From positions 1 to 64,000 of the forward strand of contig NZ_WHOM01000066.1 in the NCBI RefSeq assembly GCF_009739465.1: DNA of 64,000 bases, written 5' to 3'. Shown here piece by piece: positions 13,797-20,918 of the stretch. Numbering within the stretch: position 1 is the stretch's first letter; each line of letters starts with the position of its first letter. The position numbers were made by a program, and so were the translations under genes. The DNA comes from Streptomyces apocyni. GTDB taxonomy: Bacteria; Actinomycetota; Actinomycetes; Streptomycetales; Streptomycetaceae. The notes beneath the pieces are model-generated. The model was not told where the DNA came from. It searched no databases and saw only the letters and a program-made list of their open reading frames with translations.

Positions 13797-14723
13797 GTGT
13801 CCATCGGCAACTCCCCTGAAGACGACCGCCCTTCGGCTGAGCTTTCGGCTGACGCCTCGACTGACCCTTCGGCCGCGGCCGCAGCGTCGCCCGACGCGTC
13901 GCCTGACGCCACCGCCGAAGCCGCCATCGAGGCCGACCGCCCCTCGGTGGGGCACACGCTCCGGCGTGCGCGCATCGACGCCGGGCTGACCGTTGACGAA
14001 GTCAGCGGCACCACCCGGGTGCGCGCGCCCATCATCCACGCGATCGAGCAGGACGACTTCTCCCGCTGCGGCGGCGATGTCTACGCCCGTGGGCACATCA
14101 GGACCCTGGCGCGCGCCGTCGGCCTTGACCCCGCCCTGCTCCTCGACCAGTACGACGGGGAGCACGGCGGGCGCCCCGCGCCGACACCGGCGGCACCGCT
14201 GTTCGAAGCCGAGCGGATCAGACCCGAACGACGCCGTCCGAACTGGACCGCTGCCATGGTCGCGGCCATCGTCGCCGTGATCGGCTTTGTCGGCTTCACG
14301 CTCTTCAGCGGCGACGACAGCGGCCAGCAGGCGAAGGACCCGGTGGCCGGCGGCTCGCCCTCACCGAAGCCCGAGCCGACACCCACCCCGGCCAAGCCAG
14401 CCGACCCCAAGCCGGACCCGGCGGCCAGCGCGATCGCGGGCGCCCCCAAGAACAAGGTCACCGTGCTGGTGAGCGCCGCGGACGACCGGAGCTGGATCTC
14501 GGCCAAGGACCACAACGGCCGGCTGATGTTCGACGGCCTCCTCAAAAAGGGCGAGTCCAAGTCCTTCACGGACAAGCAGCAGATCGACCTCGTACTCGGC
14601 AACGCGGGCGCGATCAAGCTCTTCGTGAACGGCAAGGAGATCAAGGACGAGTTCAAGCCGGGGCAGGTCGAGCGGCTGTCCTACACCAAGGACGACCCGG
14701 AGGACGAGCCCGGAGTTGGCTGA
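13797..14723 (+). CDS. RodZ-like transmembrane helix-turn-helix protein
   Basis: A 308-residue membrane-bound regulator or cell-shape factor. After a disordered Ser/Ala/Asp-rich N-terminus comes an HTH_25 domain (about residues 45-115: GHTLRRARIDAGLTVDEVS and GGDVYARGHIRTLARAVGLD), the form seen in RodZ and YfgA. A single membrane segment follows (AAMVAAIVAVIGFVGFTLF, about 145-165), then a Pro-rich linker and a C-terminal DUF4115-type beta domain (TVLVSAADDRSWISAKD to KLFVNGKEIKDEFKPG). Family knowledge: RodZ links MreB to the cell wall in rods; the actinobacterial homologue's role is less clear. The start is taken as GTG 13797 because the open frame before it looks non-coding and GAAAGG lies just upstream. 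It lies between ftsK and rimO, the usual actinobacterial order. Confidence 0.75.
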   Translation: MSIGNSPEDDRPSAELSADASTDPSAAAAASPDASPDATAEAAIEADRPSVGHTLRRARIDAGLTVDEVSGTTRVRAPIIHAIEQDDFSRCGGDVYARGHIRTLARAVGLDPALLLDQYDGEHGGRPAPTPAAPLFEAERIRPERRRPNWTAAMVAAIVAVIGFVGFTLFSGDDSGQQAKDPVAGGSPSPKPEPTPTPAKPADPKPDPAASAIAGAPKNKVTVLVSAADDRSWISAKDHNGRLMFDGLLKKGESKSFTDKQQIDLVLGNAGAIKLFVNGKEIKDEFKPGQVERLSYTKDDPEDEPGVG

Positions 14724-14767
14724 GCCGTCCGTCTGACCGGGCGGCTGAGCCGTCCGTCTGACCGGGC
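14718..14767 (+). repeat. Two perfect 25-bp tandem repeats after the RodZ-like gene
   Basis: The unit GGCTGAGCCGTCCGTCTGAC plus CGGGC occurs twice without change (14718-14742 and 14743-14767). The first copy contains the TGA stop of the RodZ-like gene. It is followed by looser TGACGGG-type repeats up to about 14820. No hairpin of note is formed, and the function is unknown. Confidence 0.85.
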
Positions 14768-14912
14768 GCTTGACGGAGTGGCTGACGGGGTGCCTGACGG
14801 GCGGTTTGACGGGGGTGCCTGATCGACTGCCGGGACGTTGTGACGTACGCCCCTGACCGCGTCGCCGCCCTCGCGGCGGGGACCGGGACGATAACCACGT
14901 ACGCTTGGCCCC

Positions 14913-16388
14913 ATGCCCGAACGCCGTACCGTCGCTCTCGTCACTCTTGGCTGCGCCCGTAACGAGGTGGACTCGGAGGAGCTCGCAGGCCGCTTGGAGG
15001 CGGACGGCTGGGAGCTCGTCGAGGACGCCGCGGACGCGGATGTCGCCGTCGTCAACACCTGCGGATTCGTCGAGGCGGCCAAGAAGGACTCCGTCGACGC
15101 CCTGCTCGAAGCCAATGACCTCAAGGACCACGGCCAGACGCAGGCCGTGGTCGCCGTCGGCTGTATGGCCGAGCGGTACGGCAAGGAGCTCGCCGAGGCG
15201 CTGCCCGAGGCCGACGGAGTGCTCGGCTTCGACGACTACGCCGACATCTCCGGCCGCCTGCAGACCATCCTCAGCGGCGGCATCCACGCCGCCCACACCC
15301 CGCGCGACCGGCGCAAGCTGCTCCCGATCAGCCCGGCCGAGCGGCAGGACGCCCCCGACGTGGCGCTGCCCGGCCACGCCCAGGAGCCTGAGAACCAGCC
15401 TGAGGACCTCCCGGACGGGCTCGCCCCGGCCTCTGGCCCGCGGGCGCCGCTGCGCCGCCGGATGGGCGCGTCGCCCGTCGCCTCCGTGAAGCTGGCCTCC
15501 GGCTGTGACCGACGCTGCTCCTTCTGCGCCATCCCCTCCTTCCGCGGGTCCTTCATCTCGCGGCGGCCCAGCGATGTGCTGAACGAAGCGCGCTGGCTGG
15601 CCGAGCAGGGCGTGTCGGAGGTCATGCTGGTCTCCGAGAACAACACCTCGTACGGCAAGGACCTCGGTGACATCAGGCTCCTGGAGACGCTGCTGCCCGA
15701 GCTGGCCGAGATCGACGGGATCGAGCGGGTACGGGTCAGCTACCTGCAGCCCGCCGAGATGCGGCCCGGCCTCATCGACGTACTGACCTCGACGCCGAAC
15801 GTCGCACCGTACTTCGACCTGTCCTTCCAGCACTCCGCGCCCGGCGTGCTGCGGGCGATGCGCCGCTTCGGCGACACCGACCGGTTCCTTGAGCTGCTGG
15901 ACCAGATCCGTGCCAAGGCTCCGCAGGCCGGAGTGCGGTCGAACTTCATCGTGGGCTTCCCCGGTGAGACCGAGGACGACGTCGCCGAGCTGGAGCGGTT
16001 CCTCACCGGGGCGCGGCTGGACGCCATCGGCGTGTTCGGCTACTCCGACGAGGACGGCACGGAAGCGGCGACGTACGAGAACAAGCTGGGCGAGGACGTG
16101 GTCGCCGCGCGGCTGGCCCGCGTCTCGCGGCTCGCGGAGGAACTGACCGCGCAGCGAGCCGACGAGCGGGTCGGGGAGACCCTGTCGGTGCTGGTCGAGT
16201 CCGTCGACGGCGAGGACGGCGCGGTGGGCCGCGCCGCTCACCAGGCGCCGGAGACCGACGGGCAGGTCGTGTTCACCACCCGCGAGGGCTTGACCGTCGG
16301 TCGTATGGTCGAGGCGAAGGTGGTCGGTACGGAAGGTGTCGACCTGGTGGCCGAACCGCTGGAAGGCGCTGAGGAGGCGGGCAGATGA
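14913..16388 (+). CDS. rimO: Ribosomal protein S12 methylthiotransferase RimO
   Basis: A 491-residue radical-SAM methylthiotransferase that modifies the conserved aspartate of ribosomal protein S12. The N-terminal UPF0004 domain has its three cluster cysteines (Cys14 in TLGCARNEVDSEE, Cys50 in NTCGF, Cys84 in VGCMAE). The radical-SAM motif is Cys198-x3-Cys202-x2-Cys205 (CDRRCSFCAIPSFRG), and a TRAM domain closes the chain (VLVESVDGEDG to VDLVAEPLE). The opening TLGCARNEVDSEE and the SFRG after the SAM cysteines set RimO apart from MiaB, which is also present in this window. A roughly 40-residue Pro/Glu-rich insertion (about 143-182) precedes the SAM domain. The ATG is preceded by TACGCT ending seven bases upstream and lacks a ribosome site, which suggests a leaderless message. 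It overlaps pgsA by four bases. Confidence 0.93.
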   Translation: MPERRTVALVTLGCARNEVDSEELAGRLEADGWELVEDAADADVAVVNTCGFVEAAKKDSVDALLEANDLKDHGQTQAVVAVGCMAERYGKELAEALPEADGVLGFDDYADISGRLQTILSGGIHAAHTPRDRRKLLPISPAERQDAPDVALPGHAQEPENQPEDLPDGLAPASGPRAPLRRRMGASPVASVKLASGCDRRCSFCAIPSFRGSFISRRPSDVLNEARWLAEQGVSEVMLVSENNTSYGKDLGDIRLLETLLPELAEIDGIERVRVSYLQPAEMRPGLIDVLTSTPNVAPYFDLSFQHSAPGVLRAMRRFGDTDRFLELLDQIRAKAPQAGVRSNFIVGFPGETEDDVAELERFLTGARLDAIGVFGYSDEDGTEAATYENKLGEDVVAARLARVSRLAEELTAQRADERVGETLSVLVESVDGEDGAVGRAAHQAPETDGQVVFTTREGLTVGRMVEAKVVGTEGVDLVAEPLEGAEEAGR

Positions 16389-17041
16389 CCCAAGTCCCCG
16401 CGTCCGCGGCGGGCGGAACCGGCCGGAAGCCGGTGGCCGGCGGTGGCAAGCTGGGCGCTGCGGCCGTCAACCAGGCCAGCCTGTGGAACATCGCCAACAT
16501 CCTCACCATGGTGCGGCTGCTGCTGGTACCGGGCTTCGTGATGCTGATGCTGGCGGCGGGCGGATACGACCCCGCGTGGCGCTCCTTCGCCTGGGCGGCG
16601 TTCGCCGTGGCGATGATCACGGACCTCTTCGACGGACATCTGGCGCGTACGTACAACCTGGTCACGGACTTCGGCAAGATCGCGGACCCGATCGCTGACA
16701 AGGCGATCATGGGGGCCGCGCTGATCTGTCTGTCCTGGCTCGGCGATCTGCCCTGGTGGGTGACCGGAGTGATCCTCGGGCGGGAGCTCGGGATCACGCT
16801 GATGCGGTTCTGGGTGATCCGGTACGGCGTCATCCCGGCCAGCCGGGGCGGGAAGCTCAAGACGCTGCTGCAGGGCATCGCGGTGGGCATGTACATCCTG
16901 GCGCTGACCGGGCCGCTGGCCACGCTGCGGTTCTGGGTGATGGCGGTGGCCGTGGTCCTTACCGTGGCCACCGGGCTCGACTATGTGCGGCAGGCCGTGG
17001 TGCTGCGGCGCAGCGGGCGGGCGGCGGAGCAGTCGGCGTGA
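16385..17041 (+). CDS. pgsA: CDP-diacylglycerol-glycerol-3-phosphate 3-phosphatidyltransferase
   Basis: A 218-residue integral membrane enzyme that joins CDP-diacylglycerol and glycerol-3-phosphate to make phosphatidylglycerol phosphate. The CDP-alcohol phosphotransferase signature is complete: DLFDGHLARTYNLVTDFGKI then ADPIADKA, with all acidic residues present. About five or six membrane helices are visible (for example LTMVRLLLVPGFVMLMLAA and FWVMAVAVVLTVATGLDYV). The ATG overlaps the rimO stop as ATGA, so translation is likely coupled, and the stop overlaps cinA as GTGA. Actinobacteria have several CDP-alcohol transferases; the neighbours ftsK, rimO, cinA and clgR are those of the gene called pgsA3 in M. 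tuberculosis. Confidence 0.9.
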   Translation: MTQVPASAAGGTGRKPVAGGGKLGAAAVNQASLWNIANILTMVRLLLVPGFVMLMLAAGGYDPAWRSFAWAAFAVAMITDLFDGHLARTYNLVTDFGKIADPIADKAIMGAALICLSWLGDLPWWVTGVILGRELGITLMRFWVIRYGVIPASRGGKLKTLLQGIAVGMYILALTGPLATLRFWVMAVAVVLTVATGLDYVRQAVVLRRSGRAAEQSA

Positions 17042-17685
17042 GGCCGGGTGAGGCGGGGGCCGCGCGTGGCGCCGGGGGCTCGGATGCCGTTGAGGCCTCG
17101 GATGCCGCTGAGGTGCTTGCGCTGCTGGTCGCGCGGGGGGAGACCCTTGCCGTCGCCGAGTCGCTGACCGGCGGCCTGGTCGCGGCGGAGCTCACCGGGG
17201 TCGCTGGTGCGTCGAAGGCTTTCCGGGGGTCGGTGACCGCGTACGCGACCGAGCTCAAGCAGCGGCTGCTCGGGGTCGACCGCACCCTCCTGGCCGAGCG
17301 CGGCGCGGTGGACGCCGAGGTCGCACGGCAGATGGCCCAGGGCGTACGCCGGGTGCTCGGGGCGGACTGGGGGATCGCGACCACTGGCGTCGCCGGCCCC
17401 GAGCCACAGGACGGGCAGCAGGTCGGTACGGTCTATGTCGCTGTGGCCGGAGGGACACCTGAGGTGGTATCCGGGATGGCCGAGACGGTATCCGGGATGG
17501 CTGGTTCCGGCTCTCTGGTGGGTGGGAAAGTCGTCCGATTGCGGTTGAACGGCAGCCGCGCGGAAATCCGTAGAGAGAGTGTACGGAGCGTTTTCCAGCT
17601 GCTCGCGGCGGAGCTGACCACAGCGTCAGGCGAACTGATCAAGAATGTGCGGGCACAGGATACGGAACAACACGGGGGGATTTGA
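17038..17685 (+). CDS. cinA: CinA C-terminal family nicotinamide-nucleotide amidase
   Basis: A 215-residue protein equal to the C-terminal CinA/PncC domain only, the usual actinobacterial form. It deamidates nicotinamide mononucleotide in NAD salvage. Motifs: ESLTGGLVAAELT, SKAFRGSVTAYATELK, a DAEVARQMAQGVR helix and TTGVAGPEPQDGQQVGTVYVAV. The GTG start overlaps the pgsA stop, so an upstream extension of the frame to 16756 is discounted. Between the last core strand and RLRLNGSR there is an in-frame duplication: 15 identical bases at 17466-17480 and 17487-17501 give a repeated VSGMA seven residues apart, in a loop that is normally shorter. Confidence 0.87.
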   Translation: MRPGEAGAARGAGGSDAVEASDAAEVLALLVARGETLAVAESLTGGLVAAELTGVAGASKAFRGSVTAYATELKQRLLGVDRTLLAERGAVDAEVARQMAQGVRRVLGADWGIATTGVAGPEPQDGQQVGTVYVAVAGGTPEVVSGMAETVSGMAGSGSLVGGKVVRLRLNGSRAEIRRESVRSVFQLLAAELTTASGELIKNVRAQDTEQHGGI

Positions 17686-17794
17686 TGTTTACAGCCCTGA
17701 GTGAACACGACATCGCTCCCCGCACGGCCGCGTCGCGAGGCGGTACGGTGGTGCATGAAGGATGCGGTTACACGGTCCGAGGAGGGAGCCACCG

Positions 17795-18178
17795 ATGATT
17801 CTGCTCCGTCGCCTGCTGGGTGACGTGCTGCGTCGGCAGCGCCAGCGCCAGGGCCGTACTCTGCGCGAAGTCTCCTCGTCCGCCCGAGTCTCACTCGGCT
17901 ATCTCTCCGAGGTGGAGCGGGGGCAGAAGGAGGCTTCCTCCGAGCTGCTTTCCGCGATCTGCGACGCGCTTGACGTACGGATGTCCGAGCTCATGCGCGA
18001 AGTCAGCGACGAGCTTTCGCTCGCCGAACTGGCCGCTTCGGCCGCGGCCGAGCCGGTGCGCGAGTCCGTACCGGCGAGGGTGCGACCGATGCTCAACGCG
18101 GTGTCCGTAACGGGTGTCCCACCGGAACGCGTCACGATCAAGGCACCCGCCGAAGCAGTAGACGTCGTCGCAGCCTGA
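17795..18178 (+). CDS. clgR: ClgR, Xre-family activator of clp and lon genes
   Basis: A 127-residue transcription factor. The N-terminal 70 residues form a Cro/C1 helix-turn-helix (LGDVLRRQRQRQGRTLREVS, then VSLGYLSEVERGQKEASSEL). Family knowledge: ClgR activates the clpP and lon protease genes in Streptomyces, and its C-terminal alanines make it a ClpP substrate, which closes a feedback loop. Here the chain ends in DVVAA, keeping that tail. The ATG at 17795 has GGAGGGA seven bases upstream; the open frame to 17762 is unlikely. TACGGT at 17744-17749 is a possible -10 box. The order pgsA-cinA-clgR matches other actinobacteria, and a stem-loop terminator follows. Confidence 0.9.
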   Translation: MILLRRLLGDVLRRQRQRQGRTLREVSSSARVSLGYLSEVERGQKEASSELLSAICDALDVRMSELMREVSDELSLAELAASAAAEPVRESVPARVRPMLNAVSVTGVPPERVTIKAPAEAVDVVAA

Positions 18179-18194
18179 CGATCGCTTGTGTGTG

Positions 18195-18225
18195 AACCCC
18201 GGCCGGGGCTCTCGGCCGGGGTTTT
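18195..18225 (+). terminator. Terminator after clgR
   Basis: The 11-bp stem AACCCCGGCCG (18195-18205) pairs with CGGCCGGGGTT (18213-18223) around a 7-base loop and is followed by TT. It closes the rimO-pgsA-cinA-clgR run. Confidence 0.85.
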
Positions 18226-18388
18226 CGCATGCCCGGGCCGGGGGCGCTGCTTGCCTTGGCGTCTGATCTGGGCGTCTCTGGTCTGGGCGCCTCCGATCTG
18301 GGCTTCTCTGAGTCGATATGACCGGTAGTGAGCGCTGTGTCATGGTTAGTGAGTACTCGGGGAAGTGCTGACGGTTGGAGGAAGCCGT

Positions 18389-18859
18389 ATGTACGTTGTG
18401 AAGAGCCCGCTCCCCGACGCGGATCTGAAGACGGTCTCCGAGGCGCTGCAGGGGGCGCTGGTGGACCTGGTGGACCTTTCGCTGGTGGCCAAGCAGATCC
18501 ACTGGAACGTGGTCGGCCCGCGCTTCCGCTCCGTACATTTGCAGCTCGACGAGGTCGTGGACTCGGCCCGGCGGCACTCTGACACGGTCGCGGAGCGGGC
18601 CTCGACGCTCGGGGTGTCTCCGGACGGGCGGGTGGCGACGGTGGCGCAGAGCAGCGGAATCGGGGCGGTGTCCGGGGGGTGGGTGAAGGACACGGACGCG
18701 GTGGGTGCCCTGGTCGACGCGCTGGGTGCGGTGATCGCGCGGATGCGGGATCGGGTCGGGGCGACCGGGGAGCCGGACCCCGTGAGTCAGGACATCTTCA
18801 TCGGGATCACGGCGGATCTTGAGAAGCATCATTGGATGTTTCAGGCCGAGAACGGCTGA
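18389..18859 (+). CDS. dpsB: Dps-family mini-ferritin
   Basis: A 156-residue Dps-type ferritin-like protein that stores iron, uses hydrogen peroxide as oxidant and shields DNA. The family core is clear: LVDLSLVAKQIHWNVVGPRF with the ferroxidase His, RSVHLQLDEVVDSARRHSDT with the acidic pair, ERASTLGVSPDG, and the last helix DIFIGITADLEKHHWMF. It has almost no N- or C-terminal tail beyond the four-helix bundle, as I recall for S. coelicolor DpsB, which lies in the same place beside clgR. GGAGGA is six bases before the ATG at 18389; the open frame eight codons upstream is discounted. It stands alone between clgR and a small membrane protein gene. No SigB-type promoter was found. Confidence 0.87.
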   Translation: MYVVKSPLPDADLKTVSEALQGALVDLVDLSLVAKQIHWNVVGPRFRSVHLQLDEVVDSARRHSDTVAERASTLGVSPDGRVATVAQSSGIGAVSGGWVKDTDAVGALVDALGAVIARMRDRVGATGEPDPVSQDIFIGITADLEKHHWMFQAENG

Positions 18860-19007
18860 CAGCGCTTTGGGTGCTTGCGGAGCGCCCAGCGCCTCCAGCG
18901 CCTCCAGTGCCCCCAGTGCCTCCTGTGCGCCCTCCCGCCCGGTGATCGCGCGGGCTTAGCGTCGGTCGTCGGTCTTCGGTCGGGGGAGGCTCTTCGGAGG
19001 AGGCTCT

Positions 19008-19259
19008 ATGGAGTGGCGCGGACTGCGGCGGTGGTCCATACCCCGGGCGCTGGTGGTGCCGCTGGCGCTGGGGCTTGGCGCGGTGTGGTGGTGGGCCGTG
19101 CTGCGGCTGGCTGTGGTGCCTGAGCGGTCGGGGGTGGTGGAGGGCGCGGTCGCGGTGGGGGGATGGGGGCTCAGCCTGCTGCCCCTGCACTGTGTGCCGA
19201 AGCCGGCTACCAGGGCATGGCGACGCCGCCGTTCGGACGCAGGATCTGGCCCGTCGTGA
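19008..19259 (+). CDS. Small membrane protein of unknown function
   Basis: An 83-residue protein I cannot name. It has a basic N-terminus (MEWRGLRRWSIPRA), one clear membrane helix (VVPLALGLGAVWWWAVLRLAV, residues 16-36), a second weaker hydrophobic stretch (GAVAVGGWGLSLLPLH) and an Arg-rich tail. GGAGGAGG lies six bases before the ATG, the main support for a real gene. Its last 53 bases overlap the end of the oppositely oriented SDR gene, so the tail may be free to vary. A role at the membrane is the only inference possible. Confidence 0.6.
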   Translation: MEWRGLRRWSIPRALVVPLALGLGAVWWWAVLRLAVVPERSGVVEGAVAVGGWGLSLLPLHCVPKPATRAWRRRRSDAGSGPS

Positions 19260-19974
19260 AGGGCGAGGCGTCGGATGCCAGGTGCAGGACGGCGTGCGCG
19301 ATGTCCTCAGGCTCGCCGACTCGGCCCAGCGGTGACCTGCGGGACATCAGCGCCGCGGTGTGGGCCTGGGCTTCGCTGTTGTTGTGCCGCTCGGTCATCG
19401 GGGTGCGGACCCAGCCCGGGGCGACGGCGTTGACGCGGATGCCGTGCGGGCCGATCTCGATGGCCAGGGTCTTGGTGAGCTGGACGATGGCCGCCTTGGA
19501 GGCGCCGTAGCAGAGCAGGCCCGGGGCGCCGGTGTCGATGGCTCCAGAGGCCATGGTGATGAGGCTGCCGCGGGTTCCGGTGGCGATCATCCGGCGGGCC
19601 GCCTCCTGGCAGGCGTACAGGATGCCCTTGAAGTTGACCGCGAACACGCGGTCGATGTCCTCGTCCCGGGTCTCCAGGACCGGGCTGCTGTGCATGACAC
19701 CGGCGATCGCCGCCATGATGTCCAGCCGTTCCGGTTGGCTGATCGCGGTCTTGAGCTGGGTGCGGTCGGTGACGTCCAGTGGGTGGGTGTACGCCGTGCC
19801 GCCCGTGGCCTTGATCGTGGCGGCGGTCTCGTGCAGGCCGATCTCGTCGCGGTCCGCGCAGTGCACGGTGGCGCCCGCCTGGGCGAGGAGTATCGCGCTC
19901 GCGCGGCCTATGCCGCTCGCTGCGCCGGTGAGGAACGCGGTGCGGCCGGTGAGGTCGTACGCCTTGACGGGCAT
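19207..19974 (-). CDS. Short-chain dehydrogenase/reductase
   Basis: A 255-residue classical SDR oxidoreductase. The Rossmann NAD(P) motif is TGAASGIG near residue 16, with an acidic residue in VHCADRDE that favours NAD over NADP. The catalytic Ser is in LITMASGAID, the Tyr-Lys pair in CYGASKAAIVQL, and the PGWVRTPM segment and the C-terminal GQILRPNGGVAMPW follow. The substrate cannot be told from sequence; the layout is that of 3-oxoacyl-ACP reductase or glucose dehydrogenase-like members. The start is ATG 19974: a TTG 12 codons upstream is in frame but is exactly the -35 box of a promoter whose -10 box ends six bases before this ATG, so the message is probably leaderless. The gene stands alone, ahead of nei on the same strand. 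Confidence 0.88.
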   Translation of the reverse strand: MPVKAYDLTGRTAFLTGAASGIGRASAILLAQAGATVHCADRDEIGLHETAATIKATGGTAYTHPLDVTDRTQLKTAISQPERLDIMAAIAGVMHSSPVLETRDEDIDRVFAVNFKGILYACQEAARRMIATGTRGSLITMASGAIDTGAPGLLCYGASKAAIVQLTKTLAIEIGPHGIRVNAVAPGWVRTPMTERHNNSEAQAHTAALMSRRSPLGRVGEPEDIAHAVLHLASDASPFTTGQILRPNGGVAMPW

Positions 19975-19980
19975 GACCGG

Positions 19981-20010
19981 ACCGTACGAGGTCTTCTGAC
20001 GGGTCGTCAA
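19981..20010 (-). promoter_or_regulatory. Leaderless promoter of the SDR gene
   Basis: On the minus strand TTGACG (20010-20005), an 18-base spacer and TACGGT (19986-19981) are followed six bases later by the ATG at 19974. Both boxes are close to consensus and the spacing is ideal, making this one of the clearest promoters in the window. Confidence 0.75.
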
Positions 20011-20054
20011 TTACCTGCACGGGATTGATGGGGGCGACGGGGCGGGTCGCCTGG

Positions 20055-20849
20055 CTACGGGGTGGGGCCGAGCTGGCAGCGGGGGCACCAGTAGGTCGGG
20101 CGGTCGCGGGCGGGGGCGCCCTGGTTCGCGGTGCGGATCGGGGTGCCGCAGCGCAGACAGGGGCGGGACACGCGCCCGTAGACGTACAGGCGGGGGTCGC
20201 GTCGGCCGGTCGTGCTGCGGGCGGGGCGGTCACGGTTGGCCTCGAGGAGTCTTCTGGCGGCGGTGACCAGGCGTTCGACGGTGGCCGTCGGGAGCTCGCC
20301 GATCGGGAACCAGGGAGTGGTGGCGGCCAGGAAGCACAGCTCGGACTTGTACACGTTGCCGATGCCCGCGAGGTTGCGCTGGTCGAGCAGGGCCTCGCCG
20401 AGCGGGCGCGCGGGGTCCTGGAGAAGGTTGCGCACGGCGGTCTCCTGGTCCCAGTCGGGGCCCAGGAGGTCGGGGCCGAGGTGGCCTACGGCCTGAGTCT
20501 CGTCTTGGGTGCGGAGCAGTTCGAGTACAGGTAGGCGGTAGCCGACGGCGGTGTGCTCGACGGTGCCGAGGATCGCCCGGATCTGATGGGCAGGGCCGCC
20601 GCTCCAGCGCTCACCGGGGGCGTAGACCTTCCAGGCCCCGTCCATCCGTAGATGCGAGTGCAGGGTGAGGCCACCCTCGATACGGGTGAGGAGGTGCTTG
20701 CCGCGGGCGGTGACGTCCAGGACGGTCCGGCCGGTGAGGTCGGCCGTGGCGTACTGGGGCACGCGTAGATCCGAGCGGGTCAGGACACGGCCCGCGAGCG
20801 CGCTGTGCAGCCGCCGGGCGGCCTGGTGGACGGTGTCTCCCTCGGGCAT
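20055..20849 (-). CDS. nei: Fpg/Nei-family DNA glycosylase (endonuclease VIII type)
   Basis: A 264-residue base-excision repair enzyme that removes oxidised bases and nicks the abasic site. The catalytic start is intact: Pro2, Glu3 and Gly4 in MPEGDTVHQAARRL, where the MPEGDT form points to Nei rather than Fpg. Lys in TARGKHLL, the HLRMDG strand, the H2TH segment LLDQRNLAGIGNVYKSE, and a C-terminal zinc finger (CLRCGTPIRT to WCPRCQ) with all four cysteines are present. The ATG at 20849 is fixed because the N-terminal proline must be exposed after Met removal. It lies 69 bases after lhr on the same strand and could share its transcript, a repair pair often seen together in actinobacteria. Confidence 0.92.
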   Translation of the reverse strand: MPEGDTVHQAARRLHSALAGRVLTRSDLRVPQYATADLTGRTVLDVTARGKHLLTRIEGGLTLHSHLRMDGAWKVYAPGERWSGGPAHQIRAILGTVEHTAVGYRLPVLELLRTQDETQAVGHLGPDLLGPDWDQETAVRNLLQDPARPLGEALLDQRNLAGIGNVYKSELCFLAATTPWFPIGELPTATVERLVTAARRLLEANRDRPARSTTGRRDPRLYVYGRVSRPCLRCGTPIRTANQGAPARDRPTYWCPRCQLGPTP

Positions 20850-20918
20850 GGGGCCAGGGTGACATGGGCGCGCCCTGGATCTCCCGCGTCACGCGCGCCC
20901 GGGTCACGCCCGCCCGCG

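Noticed and set aside
16756..17037. Long N-terminal extension of CinA
   Set aside because: It lies wholly inside pgsA in another frame; the GTG overlapping the pgsA stop fits the family length.
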